A stretch of DNA of 64,000 bases, from NCBI GenBank assembly GCA_951812725.1, contig OX638330.1, forward strand, positions 2,542,001 to 2,606,000, given 5' to 3'. Position numbers and translations under genes: made by a program. Source of the DNA: an uncultured Caldilineaceae bacterium. GTDB taxonomy: Bacteria > Chloroflexota > Anaerolineae > Caldilineales > Caldilineaceae. Within the stretch, counting starts at the first letter, position 1; each line of letters starts with the position of its first letter. Under the pieces are notes generated by a model, which saw only the letters and a program-made list of their open reading frames with translations, did not search any database and was not told where the DNA came from. This document shows positions 1 to 9,121 of the stretch, one piece after another.

Positions 1-1
1 G

Positions 2-151
2 GGGAGCTTCAAATATCGTATTCTGGAGCCGGTGGCAGGATGGCTTGAGAACGCTGACAAGCGTTTGCCTGGGAGACAACAGCCGAGTAGAGCAGTGTTC
101 TTGGCCGTATCTGTAGATCGGCGAGGAATCAGGTTTCGTTACTATTTGTAA
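2..151 (+). CDS. possible 3' end of an unidentified gene entering from the left
   Basis: A 49-codon open frame runs from the window edge to a TAA at 149-151. Its product has an ordinary mixed composition (ends RFRYYL) and could be the C-terminus of a protein that begins outside the window. I do not recognise a family. With so few codons chance openness cannot be excluded. An R1 repeat starts about 25 nt after the stop, as it does behind the acyltransferase gene at 4194, which mildly favours a real gene end here. Confidence 0.3.
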   Translation, partial: GSFKYRILEPVAGWLENADKRLPGRQQPSRAVFLAVSVDRRGIRFRYYL

Positions 152-176
152 CTTCTGAGCCAGAGTACCAGGTTTC

Positions 177-447
177 GTTGACATTTTGGGAAGGCTGCTC
201 AGATGTCAACAAGAACGGAAAGCTTGCAGGCCTGTCAGGGATGTTTCTCGCTTGAATGTTGAAATAGACAAGACCAATTGATCCGCGAAGTCACGCGAAG
301 GGTCGCGAAGAACACCTTTCTCTGCGGAGGACGCGGAGAACACCATAGGCGTATTGGATTTTCTTTGCGCAGCTGCGCCGCCCTTCGACGATTAGCCGCA
401 ATTTGCACGGTGAAGCCGTTATTCAGACAAACGTCAACGAGCCCTAG
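177..447 (+). repeat. dispersed repeat R1, copy 1 (long form)
   Basis: This roughly 270-bp non-coding unit opens with ttgacattttggg, passes through a gcaggcctg palindrome and a gtttctcgcttgaatgttg block, then a cluster of cgcgaag words, and ends at gagccctag. Copies recur near 814, 2371, 4205 and 25683. This copy and the one at 25683 carry an extra block of about 28 bp (a ctgcggaggacgcggag word) that the others lack. The first cgcgaag cluster and a later cgcccttcg word can pair, so a transcript would fold into a long imperfect hairpin. The rest of 152-1025 holds only further repeat copies. Confidence 0.85.
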
Positions 448-647
448 AACAGCAAGTCATCCTGGGAACCACTCGGGCTCTTGGTGACGCAACTGGTGTG
501 CAGTCGCGGCCATGCTCGCCAGCGGACACGTTGCGAAGAAGGCACACGGTCGGAACTGCAGTTCTTGGTAGTCAGTTTTTAGTTTTCAGTGGAACACCAG
601 TCGTCAGGGGAACACCGGAGATTAGCGGTCGATGGTCGGTGGGTTGA

Positions 648-813
648 GGCGGCAAGTGGGGGAGGAGACACTGTTGGCTAGACACGCTGCTGGAGCCGCA
701 CGGCTGGAATGAGCACACACGGTCGGTGAGGGATGGTTTTGTAGGGGGGCGTTGCGGGGGCGCAGCCCCTGCACAAGGGAGGGCCGAAGGCCCGACCGCC
801 CATAATACAACAT
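648..813 (+). repeat. dispersed repeat R2, copy 1
   Basis: The core at 741-801 has two consecutive hairpins. The first pairs gcgggggc with gcccctgc around a GCA loop; the second pairs gggcc with ggccc around GAA. The core recurs near 16308, 29815 and 36571. The upstream part (gaggagacactgttggctag) is shared with the copies near 29740 and 36514. It is non-coding and REP-like; the short reading frames through it are translations of the repeat itself. Confidence 0.8.
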
Positions 814-962
814 TAGCGGAAAGCATGCAGGAATGTTTCTCGCTTGAATATTGTTTAAGAAAAAACGAGTCGATCCACTAAGTCACGCGAAGGGCCGAGA
901 AGAATACCAGAGGCGTATCGGATTTTCTTTGCGTAGCTGCGGGGCCCTTGGCGGACAGGCGG
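814..962 (+). repeat. dispersed repeat R1, copy 2 (5'-truncated, diverged)
   Basis: This fragment begins inside R1, at a ggaaagcatgcagg word matching ggaaagcttgcagg of copy 1. It keeps the tttctcgcttgaat block, the cacgcgaagggcc cluster and the ggcgtatcggattttcttt word, but its palindromic arms are eroded. It lies directly against R2 copy 1 and about 60 bp before the LysM gene, so the two families are nested or abutting here. Confidence 0.7.
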
Positions 963-1025
963 GTTGCTTTTTCAGATCTCTTTTATGACATACGTTAAGG
1001 GGCACTAATTGTTGGGGACAGTCTT

Positions 1026-2177
1026 ATGGGACGGCATATGAAATCATTAGCCCGCGGGACGCTGGCTCTCATCCTGGCCGCTGTCGTTGTCATGTCGACT
1101 GGCGGCAGCGCCTCCGCCTCAGAGGTGCACACCGTGCAACCAGGTGAAACGCTGAGCCAGATCGCCAAACAGTATGGAACAACGGTTACCGACCTGCAGG
1201 AGTTGAACGGCCTGGCGGATGCCGACTATGTCCGGTACGGCCAGCGCCTTTTGATCGACGCCGGGGCAACAGTGGATCCCGCACCCGAGAGCGCCGAGGA
1301 GTATCAGCTTTACACGGTCCAGCCAGGCGACACCCTGTTCCGTCTGGCAGGAAAGCATGGCATCAGTCTGACCAAGCTCATGTCCATCAATGGGTTGTCC
1401 GAGGAGGAATGGCTCAAATTAGGTCAGGAATTGCTGGTGCCGCCTTCGCTCGCGCCCGCACCTCAACCTGCTCATCTGATTTCTGCACTGCAGCCCGCGC
1501 CTCCGACAGCCGGGATGCAACCCGGGCGGACTCGCCCCGATGTTCATACCGTGCAGACAGGCGAGTCACTCACAGACATCGCGGCGTTGTACGGTGTCAA
1601 CCCTGGCGCACTGGCCCGGTTGAACAGTTTGCAGAACAACAGCATTCCTGAGCGTGGCCGGGTCCTGCGAATTCCATCGGCAAACGCGCTCGAACTCCTG
1701 GAAGGCATGGGGCAATGGCTTGACTGGGCACTCTACCCTACGCTGACCGAGCGCTGGATCGAGGTCGATCTCAACGAACAGATCGCAATCGCCTATGAGG
1801 GCACGGTACCGGTCAGGGTGTTTGTCATCTCATCAGGAGTGGACAGCTCACCCACCGTCACCGGCACTTACAGCATTTGGGTCAAGACCGCCATGCAGGA
1901 CATGCGCGGCGGCAGCCGCGCGGCCGGCGACTCCTACCATGTGACTGAGGTCAAGGATGTTCAGTACTTTCACGAAGACTACGCCTTTCATGGAACCTAC
2001 TGGCACAGCAATTTCGGCACGCCCATGAGCCGCGGTTGCATTAATATGACCGAAGAGGATGCCGAGTGGCTCTTCGAGTGGGCGTCGCCCACGATGTACG
2101 ACGACGACGATGACGGCTGGATGTTCAGCACCGACGTCAACCCGGGCACGTTGGTATTGATTCATGACGGACAGTAG
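1026..2177 (+). CDS. LysM-repeat L,D-transpeptidase (YkuD/ErfK family)
   Basis: Predicted secreted cell-wall enzyme of 383 aa. A signal peptide covers about residues 1-34 (hydrophobic run LALILAAVVVM). Three LysM peptidoglycan-binding modules follow at about 36-78, 94-137 and 172-216, each opening with HTVQxGE/D-like words. A YkuD catalytic domain covers about 240-378, with the signature HGTYWH and SRGCIN; the catalytic cysteine is Cys338. The family cross-links peptidoglycan stem peptides (3-3 links) or attaches proteins to them. A GGGGA word 8 nt upstream supports the start at 1026; an ATG at 1038 is an alternative. An Asp-rich stretch (YDDDDDG) precedes the last strand. R1/R2 repeats lie on both sides and there is no operon partner. 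Confidence 0.93.
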   Translation: MGRHMKSLARGTLALILAAVVVMSTGGSASASEVHTVQPGETLSQIAKQYGTTVTDLQELNGLADADYVRYGQRLLIDAGATVDPAPESAEEYQLYTVQPGDTLFRLAGKHGISLTKLMSINGLSEEEWLKLGQELLVPPSLAPAPQPAHLISALQPAPPTAGMQPGRTRPDVHTVQTGESLTDIAALYGVNPGALARLNSLQNNSIPERGRVLRIPSANALELLEGMGQWLDWALYPTLTERWIEVDLNEQIAIAYEGTVPVRVFVISSGVDSSPTVTGTYSIWVKTAMQDMRGGSRAAGDSYHVTEVKDVQYFHEDYAFHGTYWHSNFGTPMSRGCINMTEEDAEWLFEWASPTMYDDDDDGWMFSTDVNPGTLVLIHDGQ

Positions 2178-2370
2178 GCGTTTTCACCGGTTCCGCTGGT
2201 AGGACCGGACTACTTCGCAAGGCCTCCCCTTAGAGTTCATTTGAGTTGAGAACCCGCTTTTATTCGTGTTCGGTATTGCTGTTTTGTAGAGGCAGGCAAG
2301 ACAGGCGCGATTGCGCTATGTACCCCCCGCGGGAAGTCCTGGTGTCAAACGGGATACACATTATGTTCCC

Positions 2371-2609
2371 TTGACATTTTGGGCAGGTCGATCAGAATAC
2401 AAAAGGAGCGGCAAGCCTGCAGGTCTGGGAGGGCTGGTTCGCGCTTGAATGTTGAAAAAACAAAACCATTCGATCCGCGAAGTGACGCGAAGGGCCGCGA
2501 AGAACACCAAAGGCGTATCGGGTCTTTTTTTGCGCAGCCGCGCGGCCCTTCGCGGATCAGCCTTATGCTACCGCGAGTCGGTGTTCTGACAGACTTCAAT
2601 GAGCCTTAG
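2371..2609 (+). repeat. dispersed repeat R1, copy 3 (best palindrome)
   Basis: This short-form R1 copy starts ttgacattttggg and ends at gagccttag. It shows the fold most clearly: gatccgcgaag followed by gggccgcg on the left faces cgcggcccttcgcggatc on the right, with one extra 10-nt tgacgcgaag word bulged on the left arm. It fills most of the gap between the LysM gene and the acyltransferase gene (2178-2739). Nothing else is visible in that gap except the ribosome-binding site of the next gene. Confidence 0.85.
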
Positions 2610-2739
2610 TAGCAATTGAAGTTTACAGGCCTTTTGGCAGGCGCAGGGCAGATACAAGGCATGCGCTTGGCCCCAAGAACCGGATTACACGCCAAGGTGG
2701 ACAATTGAGAAGATCATTGAGCCTGGGGAGAGGATTCCA

Positions 2740-4194
2740 ATGGGCGGACGCGAGCCGATGTCCAGCGTAGATCGAGCTTGGCTTATGATGGACGATCCAA
2801 CCAATAGGATGGTGATCAACGGTTTCTGGATCTTCAGGGAGTTGCTGCAATATGAGCGTGTGCTGGCTGTGCTGGAGGAGCGCCTTCTGATTCACGAGCG
2901 CTTTCGTCAGCGCGTGGTTAAGTATCAAGGCGCTTTCAGAACCCGTTCCTATTGGCAGACCGATCCGGAGTTCGATCTGCGCGCGCACGTTGGGCGCATT
3001 GTCCTGCCTTCGCCTGGGGATACGAAAACGCTCAACGATACGGTAGCTCGACTGCTCGCCGCGCCCTTGGACATGAATCGGCCTCCGTGGACGATCACCC
3101 TCATAGAAGGGTATGGGGGCGGCAGCGTCTTCTTTGGGCGTATTCACCACTGTATCGGCGACGGCGCGGCGCTTGTAAGAGTTCTGCTCGGCCTGACTGA
3201 TGCGTCTGCCGAGGGAGCGCGCCCCATACCGGCCGAGAAGGCTGCCGGGCCTCCTCCAGACGGGAATACTCTACTTCCTGCGACCCGTGTCGCGGCCCGT
3301 TCGGGGGACGCGAAATTGCCGGAAGGCCGCAAGAGGGAGGGACAACCTGCGCGGCTGTTGTCGCTAGCGGCCAGGGGCGGACAGCTGGCTGGGAAGTTAA
3401 TCGCTGTGTTGTTCAAGCTGGCGCTCATGACGACCGACGACAAGACAGCTTTCAAAGGTGAGGTCGGGGTCGGGAAAGCGGTTGCCTGGTCCAAGGGAAT
3501 TCCCTTGGATGATGTAAAATTTGTGAAAAATACAATGGGAGCAACGGTGAACGATGTCCTGGTCGCGGCGATGGCGGGTGCGCTACGCCGGTATGTCGAA
3601 ACTCGCGGCGACGATCCGGAGGGCAAGGAGATTCGGGCTATGGTTCCGGTGGACATTCGTGCGCCCGAAGATACGAAACTGACGAACCGATTCGCTCTCG
3701 TTTATCTTCCGCTGCCCATTGGCATCGCGGATCCCATCGATCGCCTTTTTGCGACAAAGCGCAACATGGATGCGATCAAGGGGTCGCCTGAGGCGCTGGT
3801 GACCTATCAGGCTATAGCAGGAATGGGTGTCGTGTCGGACAAGTTCGCCAGGTGGGTGCGCGGCTATTATGCTGACAAGGTTAGTGTGGTCCTGACTAAT
3901 GTGCCTGGCCCTTCGCGGAAACTCTACTTTGCGGGCAAACTTCTCGACACGATCGTTTTCTGGGTTCCGCAGTCCGGCTCCATCGGGGTGGGTATCAGCA
4001 TATTCAGCTATGCCGGGCAGGTGAATATCGGACTTATTACTGATCGGGGATTGGCGCCGGATCCGGACACTATTGTTGGGGCGTTTCAGGAGGAGTTTGA
4101 CAGATTGCTGAGTCTGGCGCGCCTGTGGGAAGGGCAGGGGAACGAGAGTGTGGAACCCGCCTCGCAAGGTGGCTCGGCGTCCAAATCGGATTAG
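2740..4194 (+). CDS. wax ester synthase/diacylglycerol acyltransferase (WS/DGAT) family protein
   Basis: The product is 484 aa, typical for bacterial WS/DGAT enzymes, which esterify fatty alcohols or diacylglycerol with acyl-CoA to make storage lipid. The condensing-type active site HHCIGDG is at residues 136-142 (the HHxxxDG motif, base His137). The N-terminal MSSVDRAWLMMD and the C-terminal stretch with TNVPGP and the GVGISIFSYAG-like strand fit the family. A GGGGAGAGG Shine-Dalgarno lies about 7 nt before ATG 2740; Met7 is a weaker alternative. The gene stands alone between two R1 copies. Storage-lipid function is inferred from the family; some members act in other acyl transfers. Confidence 0.9.
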   Translation: MGGREPMSSVDRAWLMMDDPTNRMVINGFWIFRELLQYERVLAVLEERLLIHERFRQRVVKYQGAFRTRSYWQTDPEFDLRAHVGRIVLPSPGDTKTLNDTVARLLAAPLDMNRPPWTITLIEGYGGGSVFFGRIHHCIGDGAALVRVLLGLTDASAEGARPIPAEKAAGPPPDGNTLLPATRVAARSGDAKLPEGRKREGQPARLLSLAARGGQLAGKLIAVLFKLALMTTDDKTAFKGEVGVGKAVAWSKGIPLDDVKFVKNTMGATVNDVLVAAMAGALRRYVETRGDDPEGKEIRAMVPVDIRAPEDTKLTNRFALVYLPLPIGIADPIDRLFATKRNMDAIKGSPEALVTYQAIAGMGVVSDKFARWVRGYYADKVSVVLTNVPGPSRKLYFAGKLLDTIVFWVPQSGSIGVGISIFSYAGQVNIGLITDRGLAPDPDTIVGAFQEEFDRLLSLARLWEGQGNESVEPASQGGSASKSD

Positions 4195-4204
4195 TTATCT
4201 TTGT

Positions 4205-4438
4205 AGTTTTGGGAAGGCCGCTCAATACTTGACAAGAAGGGAAAGGCTGCAGGCCTGATTGTGAAGTTTCTCGCTTGGATGTTTTGGTGACCAAGACCAT
4301 TTAATCCGCGAAGTTACGCGAAGGGCCGCGAAGAACACCAGAGGCTTAGTGGATTTGTTGTGCTAGCCTGCGTGGTCCTCTGAGGAAAAGCGCTTCGCGC
4401 CCTCAAACCCTCTTCTGACGAAAGTAAACGAGCCCTAG
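4205..4438 (+). repeat. dispersed repeat R1, copy 4
   Basis: Short-form R1 starting 11 nt after the acyltransferase stop and ending agccctag. It keeps gttttgggaagg, the ctgcaggcctg palindrome, tttctcgcttggatgtt and the acgcgaagggccgcgaag cluster, but its right arm is diverged. It occupies nearly all of the gap 4195-4516, where the plus-strand gene on its left converges with the minus-strand dioxygenase on its right. Confidence 0.8.
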
Positions 4439-4516
4439 CATTTCGAGGTCCTGCCGGACGGCGTGTTGGTTTTGCGACCTTGGGCGGACTAGTTGTGCCT
4501 TATCTTATGCGGTGTG

Positions 4517-5482
4517 TCAGCGCTCGTGGAGTGGTGTCCAGCCGCGGCCGGGGGCGTTAGGGCGGGTTGTTTCGTAGCGCTGGCGCAGTTGTCGGAACTG
4601 GTCGGCGGAGTGGATTTCGCGGTTTGGGTCGCGGCGGTCGCGGATGACGAAGTCGGCTTCGGGGGGGTAGCAGGCCATGGTGACGGGGTCGCGTTCGGGC
4701 GTGTAGGCGGCGGGGTCTTCGTCGACGTTGTTGGGTACGTTGGCGCTCTGGTAGCGCAGGTCGATGCTCCAGCGGACCTGGTTGGTGCGGTTTTCGAAGG
4801 AGGCGTGGGGGGTGAGGTTGGTGAGCAGGAGGGCGTCGCCGGCGTTCATGGGGACGGGGACGGGCTCGACCGGGGGCAGCTCTTCGTCCGGGACTTCGAG
4901 GAAGCCGGCATGGCCGCCTGTGAAATGCTTGAGGATGCCATTGCTGTGCACGGTCGGGATGACGTGGAGGCAGCCGTTTTCGAGGGTGGCGTCGACGAGG
5001 GGGACCCAGCAGGTGACGATGAGATGGCGGTCGCAGTGGGCGAGTGTATAGCCGGCGTCCTGGTGCCAGGGTACTTCGCCGCGGTCCCAGCCGGGCAGTT
5101 TGGGGCGGATGCGGTAGACGGAGGAGCCGACGATGTCGGGGCCGATCAGGCTTTCGATGCAGGAGAGGAGAGCCGGGTGGCGAATCGTCTGCAGCATGGC
5201 AGAGCCGTTGTAGCCGCCGCCGCCTTTGCCCATGACACGGCTGGTGATGGCTTGGCCGGCTTCGCTGTCTTCGAGGTAGATGCTGGACAGGCGCTGGCCG
5301 AATGGTTTGTCGGCGTGGAGGTTCGCCAGCTTGCCGATTGCTAGCAGTTCGCGGGCACCCTGATCGACGATCTCGGTGAGGGCGTCCTGCAGCGGCTTGA
5401 GGTCGGCTGCGGTGAAGAGGCCGGGTTTGACCAGGTAGCCCTGGCGATGGAATAGGGCGAGTTCGTTCTGTGTCAGGCTCAT
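4517..5482 (-). CDS. phytanoyl-CoA dioxygenase (PhyH) family protein
   Basis: Fe(II)/2-oxoglutarate-dependent oxygenase of 321 aa. The metal triad is visible as WHQD (His140, Asp142) and TPHASF (His226). Arg237 in QVRWSID is placed to bind 2-oxoglutarate. The family hydroxylates lipids, amino acids or secondary metabolites; the substrate cannot be read from sequence. It is the distal gene of a minus-strand operon and follows another PhyH gene by 103 nt. Start codon ATG 5482 has no clear Shine-Dalgarno. Association with a sugar importer makes a small carbohydrate-derived or osmolyte substrate possible, but this is inference. Confidence 0.9.
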   Translation of the reverse strand: MSLTQNELALFHRQGYLVKPGLFTAADLKPLQDALTEIVDQGARELLAIGKLANLHADKPFGQRLSSIYLEDSEAGQAITSRVMGKGGGGYNGSAMLQTIRHPALLSCIESLIGPDIVGSSVYRIRPKLPGWDRGEVPWHQDAGYTLAHCDRHLIVTCWVPLVDATLENGCLHVIPTVHSNGILKHFTGGHAGFLEVPDEELPPVEPVPVPMNAGDALLLTNLTPHASFENRTNQVRWSIDLRYQSANVPNNVDEDPAAYTPERDPVTMACYPPEADFVIRDRRDPNREIHSADQFRQLRQRYETTRPNAPGRGWTPLHER

Positions 5483-5585
5483 GGTTCTGGGTCCGGGTGG
5501 TGGCCCGTCCTGCCGGCGCGGACGGTTGGGGTCGGTCAGTTTGGTGGAATTATACCGCCCTAGGCACGGATAGAGAAAAGTCGAA

Positions 5586-6440
5586 TCAGTAGCTACCGGT
5601 AGGGATTTCCTCCCACTTTTTCAGCCATTGGTCATATGTGGGAACGGCGTTGGGATCTCCGGGGCTGTGGGCGATGAAGCCCTGCTTTTGGCCGGCTGCG
5701 GTGGCTTGGGCGGTGGGTTCGTAGCGGACGTCGATGGACCAGCGGACCTGGCTGGAGCGGTTGGGGAGGGCGCGGTGGGGGGTGATCTGGGTGAAGCAGA
5801 GGGCGTCGCCGGGTTGCATTTCGACTGAGACGCCTTCGAGGGCTGCGCGCACTTCAGGCGCGAGGCCGAGGAAGCCGGTTTCGGGGTCGTTCCAGCCTTC
5901 GTGGAGGGGTCCGCGGTGGAGGCCGGGGGCGACTTGCAGGCAGCTGTTGTGCTCGGTGACGGGCTGCAGGGGCATCCAGATGGAGGTTACGTGGACTTGC
6001 TCGGCGTCGCGGTAGTATTGTGCGTCCTGGTGCCAGGGGGTTTGTGTCCAGATCTGGTCGGGCAGTTTGGGGCGGGCGTTGAAGATGCCGTGGACGGAGA
6101 TTTCGGGGGTGTCGAGGAGGTCCTGCGCGAGGGCGAGGAGCTTGGGATGGATGAGGATGTCGAACATCTCGCGGCGGACTAGGTCGCGGCGGGGGCTGCG
6201 GATGTATTCGGGTCTTCCGGCGGCTTCCCAGAGGTGGGCGAGTCGGTGCTGGAAGTCGAGGTCGGCGCCGGGGTCGTGAATTAGTCCCTCGGTCAGCCAG
6301 GCGTTGATGGTGTCGTCGGCCCAGCGGGAGAGGACGGTTGTCATGAGTTCAAGGAGGTCGGTGGGGATGACGGCGGCGGCGTGGAGGTAGCCGTTGGTTT
6401 CGTAGAAGCTGAGCTGTTCGCTGGTCAGGAGTGTTGGCAT
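5586..6440 (-). CDS. phytanoyl-CoA dioxygenase (PhyH) family protein
   Basis: 284 aa, same fold as its downstream neighbour but clearly diverged. The triad is His137 and Asp139 (PWHQDAQYY) and His222 (TPHRALPN), with Arg233 in QVRWSIDVRY for 2-oxoglutarate. The shared C-terminal QVRWSID..RY signature suggests the two neighbours are old paralogues. A 271-nt gap to the beta-propeller gene upstream contains a hairpin (6646-6666) and could hold a separate promoter, though none stands out. The start lacks a strong ribosome-binding site. Substrate unknown. Confidence 0.9.
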   Translation of the reverse strand: MPTLLTSEQLSFYETNGYLHAAAVIPTDLLELMTTVLSRWADDTINAWLTEGLIHDPGADLDFQHRLAHLWEAAGRPEYIRSPRRDLVRREMFDILIHPKLLALAQDLLDTPEISVHGIFNARPKLPDQIWTQTPWHQDAQYYRDAEQVHVTSIWMPLQPVTEHNSCLQVAPGLHRGPLHEGWNDPETGFLGLAPEVRAALEGVSVEMQPGDALCFTQITPHRALPNRSSQVRWSIDVRYEPTAQATAAGQKQGFIAHSPGDPNAVPTYDQWLKKWEEIPTGSY

Positions 6441-6645
6441 GGGCGGTTGTATCTTGCTCTATGGGAGGGTGATAGGAGATTTTGACTTAGAGTCGGGTTG
6501 GAGGATACGGGCTATTCTAGCTGATATTGGCGATTCGAAAAAGATCGCACAGTTGGTGGACTCGAATCGCTGAACTGCGTTGCAGCGCCTGTCCTTAAGA
6601 AAACTTCGACAGGAGGAATTGAATAAAAGGCTGTCTCTGATGGAG

Positions 6646-6666
6646 CCGCCGGTGAAACCGGTGGCG
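6646..6666 (-). other. GC-rich hairpin between beta-propeller gene and PhyH gene
   Basis: A 9-bp stem pairs gccgccggt with accggtggc around a GAA loop, 46 nt after the propeller gene on the minus strand. A CUUUUAUU stretch follows only after about 15 nt, so a classical intrinsic terminator is doubtful. It may be a processing or pausing site within the operon. The rest of 6441-6711 shows nothing recognisable. Confidence 0.4.
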
Positions 6667-6711
6667 GTCGGTTCAGGCGGGTAAGTTTAAGAATTGCGGC
6701 CTATTGGCCCT

Positions 6712-8097
6712 CTAAGCGGCGTTCCAGACTTGAACGTCTGTGATTCCGTTGGCGGGATTGAGGAGGCCGATGCGTCCAGTGGCGGCGGCGGGCAGGCTGT
6801 AGGACTGGATTAGCAGATCGTCCAGATAGAATTCCATCACAGAGGCTTTGAGGAGAGTGCGGAAGTGGACGCTGGCGCCGAAGGGCCAGGCGCGCGCCAT
6901 GACATCCTCGCGTTCGGATGGGTCGCCGCTCTGTGCGATCAGCCCGAAGTGGGTGACGCCGGAGGGGCCCACCTGTATGTAACTGCCCTGGCCTGCTTCG
7001 TACTCGATGTATAGTCCGGGCCATTCGGTTTCAGGTTGACTGGCTGCGGGCAAAGTAATCTGGCCTTCGATGACAACGCCGCCATCAGTGTCGACTTCGT
7101 TGGCGGCCATGTGAATGCGACCGTCGGTCGAGCCAGAGAATTGCGCGGGGAGGAGGGTTTTCTTCAAGCCTTCGTTGCCCTGCCAGTAGCCGAACCAGAG
7201 GGTGCCGGCGTCGTCGACGAAGGCCCTTTTGAGGGGAGCCCAGTAGCAGATGTCGCGGCCGGTGTCGAGCTGGAAGCGGGTTACGGCGTGATGGTTGACG
7301 AGGATGTCGTCGGGCGTGCGGAGGAAGCGGGCGAAGTAGGTGTGTTTGTGCTCGCCGGAGTTTTCGAGGAGGGCGTAGTTTGCAGGGGCGACGGTGTAAG
7401 GGCCGGCGGGGTTGTCGGCGATCATGGTCTTCATGGTCCTGGAGCCCTGGCCGACGATGGCGTAGAATTTGCCGTTGAACTCGGCGACGGCGCCGGCTTC
7501 CATGCTGTGGGGCGGGTCGGCCCCTTCCCAGACCAGTTCGGGTGACGGGAGGGCGTCCCAGTGGACGCCGTCGTCGCTTTGGCCGAAGCCGAAGCCGACG
7601 TGGTCTTTGGGCGTGGCGGTCCAGTAGCCGTAGTAGCCGCCCTGGGGACGGGGGAGGGGGAAGATGCAGTCCCAGCGGCCGTGCTGCTCATAGTAGCGGG
7701 TGTCGACTTTGAAAATGTGGTCATCGCCGAATTTGGTCCAGTTCATGAGGTCTTCGCTCCAGGCGAAGAAGATGTTCTGGGTCTGGCGGCCGTCATCTTC
7801 AACGCGCCATTCGGAGTAGTTGCAGATGAAGCGGCCGCTGCTTTCGTAGTCGGGCGACTTCCAGACGGCGCCGGTGCCGAGGTAGGTGACCATTTTGTCG
7901 GAGGCTTTGATGGCCCAGCCGTGGTCGGTCCAGGTGACGCCGTCAGGGGAGGTTGCGAGGCCGAAGCCTTCGCCGGGGCTGTATTCGGTGATGAGGTAGA
8001 AGAGGTAGAAGGTGCCCTCGTTGTAGAACATCCAGGTGTCCCAATGGGCATCGACGCCTTCGGACTTGAAGAACATGGACTGGGTTGCGTTTGTCAT
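6712..8097 (-). CDS. GH43/GH32-like five-bladed beta-propeller glycosidase with C-terminal beta-sandwich
   Basis: 461 aa from ATG 8097, which has an AGGAAAG Shine-Dalgarno. The N-terminal part (about 1-290) has blade-like repeats such as WMFYNEGTFYLFYL, GLATSPDGVTWTDHG and PQGGYYGYWTA, as in GH32/GH43/GH68 or GH130 propellers. The C-terminal part (about 300-461) resembles the ConA-like sandwich of GH32 enzymes (EGQITLP, VEFYLDDLLIQSY-like strands). No signal peptide is visible, so it is probably cytoplasmic. It sits directly behind MalF/MalG permease genes and would cleave an imported fructo- or arabino-type oligosaccharide. I cannot assign the catalytic acids with confidence, and a non-catalytic propeller is possible. 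Confidence 0.75.
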   Translation of the reverse strand: MTNATQSMFFKSEGVDAHWDTWMFYNEGTFYLFYLITEYSPGEGFGLATSPDGVTWTDHGWAIKASDKMVTYLGTGAVWKSPDYESSGRFICNYSEWRVEDDGRQTQNIFFAWSEDLMNWTKFGDDHIFKVDTRYYEQHGRWDCIFPLPRPQGGYYGYWTATPKDHVGFGFGQSDDGVHWDALPSPELVWEGADPPHSMEAGAVAEFNGKFYAIVGQGSRTMKTMIADNPAGPYTVAPANYALLENSGEHKHTYFARFLRTPDDILVNHHAVTRFQLDTGRDICYWAPLKRAFVDDAGTLWFGYWQGNEGLKKTLLPAQFSGSTDGRIHMAANEVDTDGGVVIEGQITLPAASQPETEWPGLYIEYEAGQGSYIQVGPSGVTHFGLIAQSGDPSEREDVMARAWPFGASVHFRTLLKASVMEFYLDDLLIQSYSLPAAATGRIGLLNPANGITDVQVWNAA

Positions 8098-8183
8098 TTT
8101 GGGTGGCTTTCCTGGCGGGTTTGCAGCTGCGTGCAGTTCGGGATCGGAAGTTCGCCTAGCTGCTGGGAGGAAATGGGCTTGTG

Positions 8184-9080
8184 TCAGACTTTGAGGCCGG
8201 AGTCGACAAGGCCTTCGACGTAGAATTTGCCGAGGACGATGAACAGGAGAACGAGGGGGAGTGAAGCGATCACGTAGCCGGCATAGAGGGGGCCCCAGAC
8301 GCTGAAGTCCTGGCTGGTCCACCCAGGTACGCCGCCGGAGGTTGCGGACCGGGCCAGCTTATAGAGTCCGACTGCGATCATCTGTTTGTCGTCATCCTGG
8401 ATCATAACCAGAGGCCAGAGGAAAGAGTTCCAGACGCCGATGAAGTTGAGGACGGCGAGAGTGGCGAGGCCGGGCAGGGACAGGGGCAGGGTGATGCGGC
8501 CGATGAGGTCGAGGACGCCGGCGCCGTCACAGCGGGCGGATTCGAAGAGCTCCTCGGGGATGCCTGAGATGAAGGCACGCATGAGGAAGATACCGAAGAT
8601 AGGGCCGCCGGCGAGTTCAGGGATGATCATAGCCAGCCGCGTGTTCAGCAGGCCGAGGCGTACGTAGACCATGTAGGCAGGGATGAAGGAGAGGACCCAG
8701 GGAACCATTAGAAGGGCGATGATTGCGTAGTAGAGGGTCTCGCGGAAGGGGAAGTCCATGCGGGCGAAGACGTAGCCGCCGATGAGCGAGAGCAGCAGCA
8801 TTCCCATAAGGCCGATGATGGCTACGATGATGGTGTTGATCATATAGTCGCCGACAACGTCCCAGGCGGCGATGTAGTTGCGCCAGCGCAAAGGGAAGCT
8901 GATGGCCCATCGTTCCCAACGGTATTGGAGGCCGTTTTTGAAGGACCAGGTGATCAGCAGGTAGGTGGGGATCAGCGAGAGGAGCAGCATGACGGTTATG
9001 AACAGGTGGGATCCGATCTGGTAGAGTCGGAGGGGTCGCCGTGTGGAGGGAGCGGCCCGGGTTGAGATTGAGGTACTCAC
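8184..9080 (-). CDS. sugar ABC transporter permease, MalG type
   Basis: 298 aa with about six membrane spans. The cytoplasmic ATPase-docking loop is visible as ELFESARCDGAG...ITLPLSLPG (the EAA motif). It begins with GTG at 9080, preceded by AGGAGA at good spacing. It follows the MalF-type gene by 41 nt and precedes the propeller gene by 86 nt. It forms the membrane channel with the upstream permease for a sugar delivered by the lipoprotein encoded at 10898-12433. No ATPase gene is nearby, so a shared MsmK/MalK-like ATPase encoded elsewhere is expected. Confidence 0.93.
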   Translation of the reverse strand: MSTSISTRAAPSTRRPLRLYQIGSHLFITVMLLLSLIPTYLLITWSFKNGLQYRWERWAISFPLRWRNYIAAWDVVGDYMINTIIVAIIGLMGMLLLSLIGGYVFARMDFPFRETLYYAIIALLMVPWVLSFIPAYMVYVRLGLLNTRLAMIIPELAGGPIFGIFLMRAFISGIPEELFESARCDGAGVLDLIGRITLPLSLPGLATLAVLNFIGVWNSFLWPLVMIQDDDKQMIAVGLYKLARSATSGGVPGWTSQDFSVWGPLYAGYVIASLPLVLLFIVLGKFYVEGLVDSGLKV

Positions 9081-9121
9081 GTGCTGTTCTCCTGGGACTG
9101 CCTCTGCTATCTGAATGAAAG

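Noticed and set aside
741..801. R2 hairpins considered as intrinsic terminators
   Set aside because: No T-run follows either stem in any copy, and copies are not consistently placed at gene ends.
572..826. Minus-strand small ORF with an AVGPSALPCAGAAPPQRPPT-type product, repeated near 29775 and 36422
   Set aside because: This is the conceptual translation of repeat R2 read backwards; it recurs only because the DNA repeats.
4493..5344. 283-codon plus-strand frame opposite the PhyH gene
   Set aside because: Gly/Val-rich antisense frame; the minus-strand frame carries the complete HxD...H triad.
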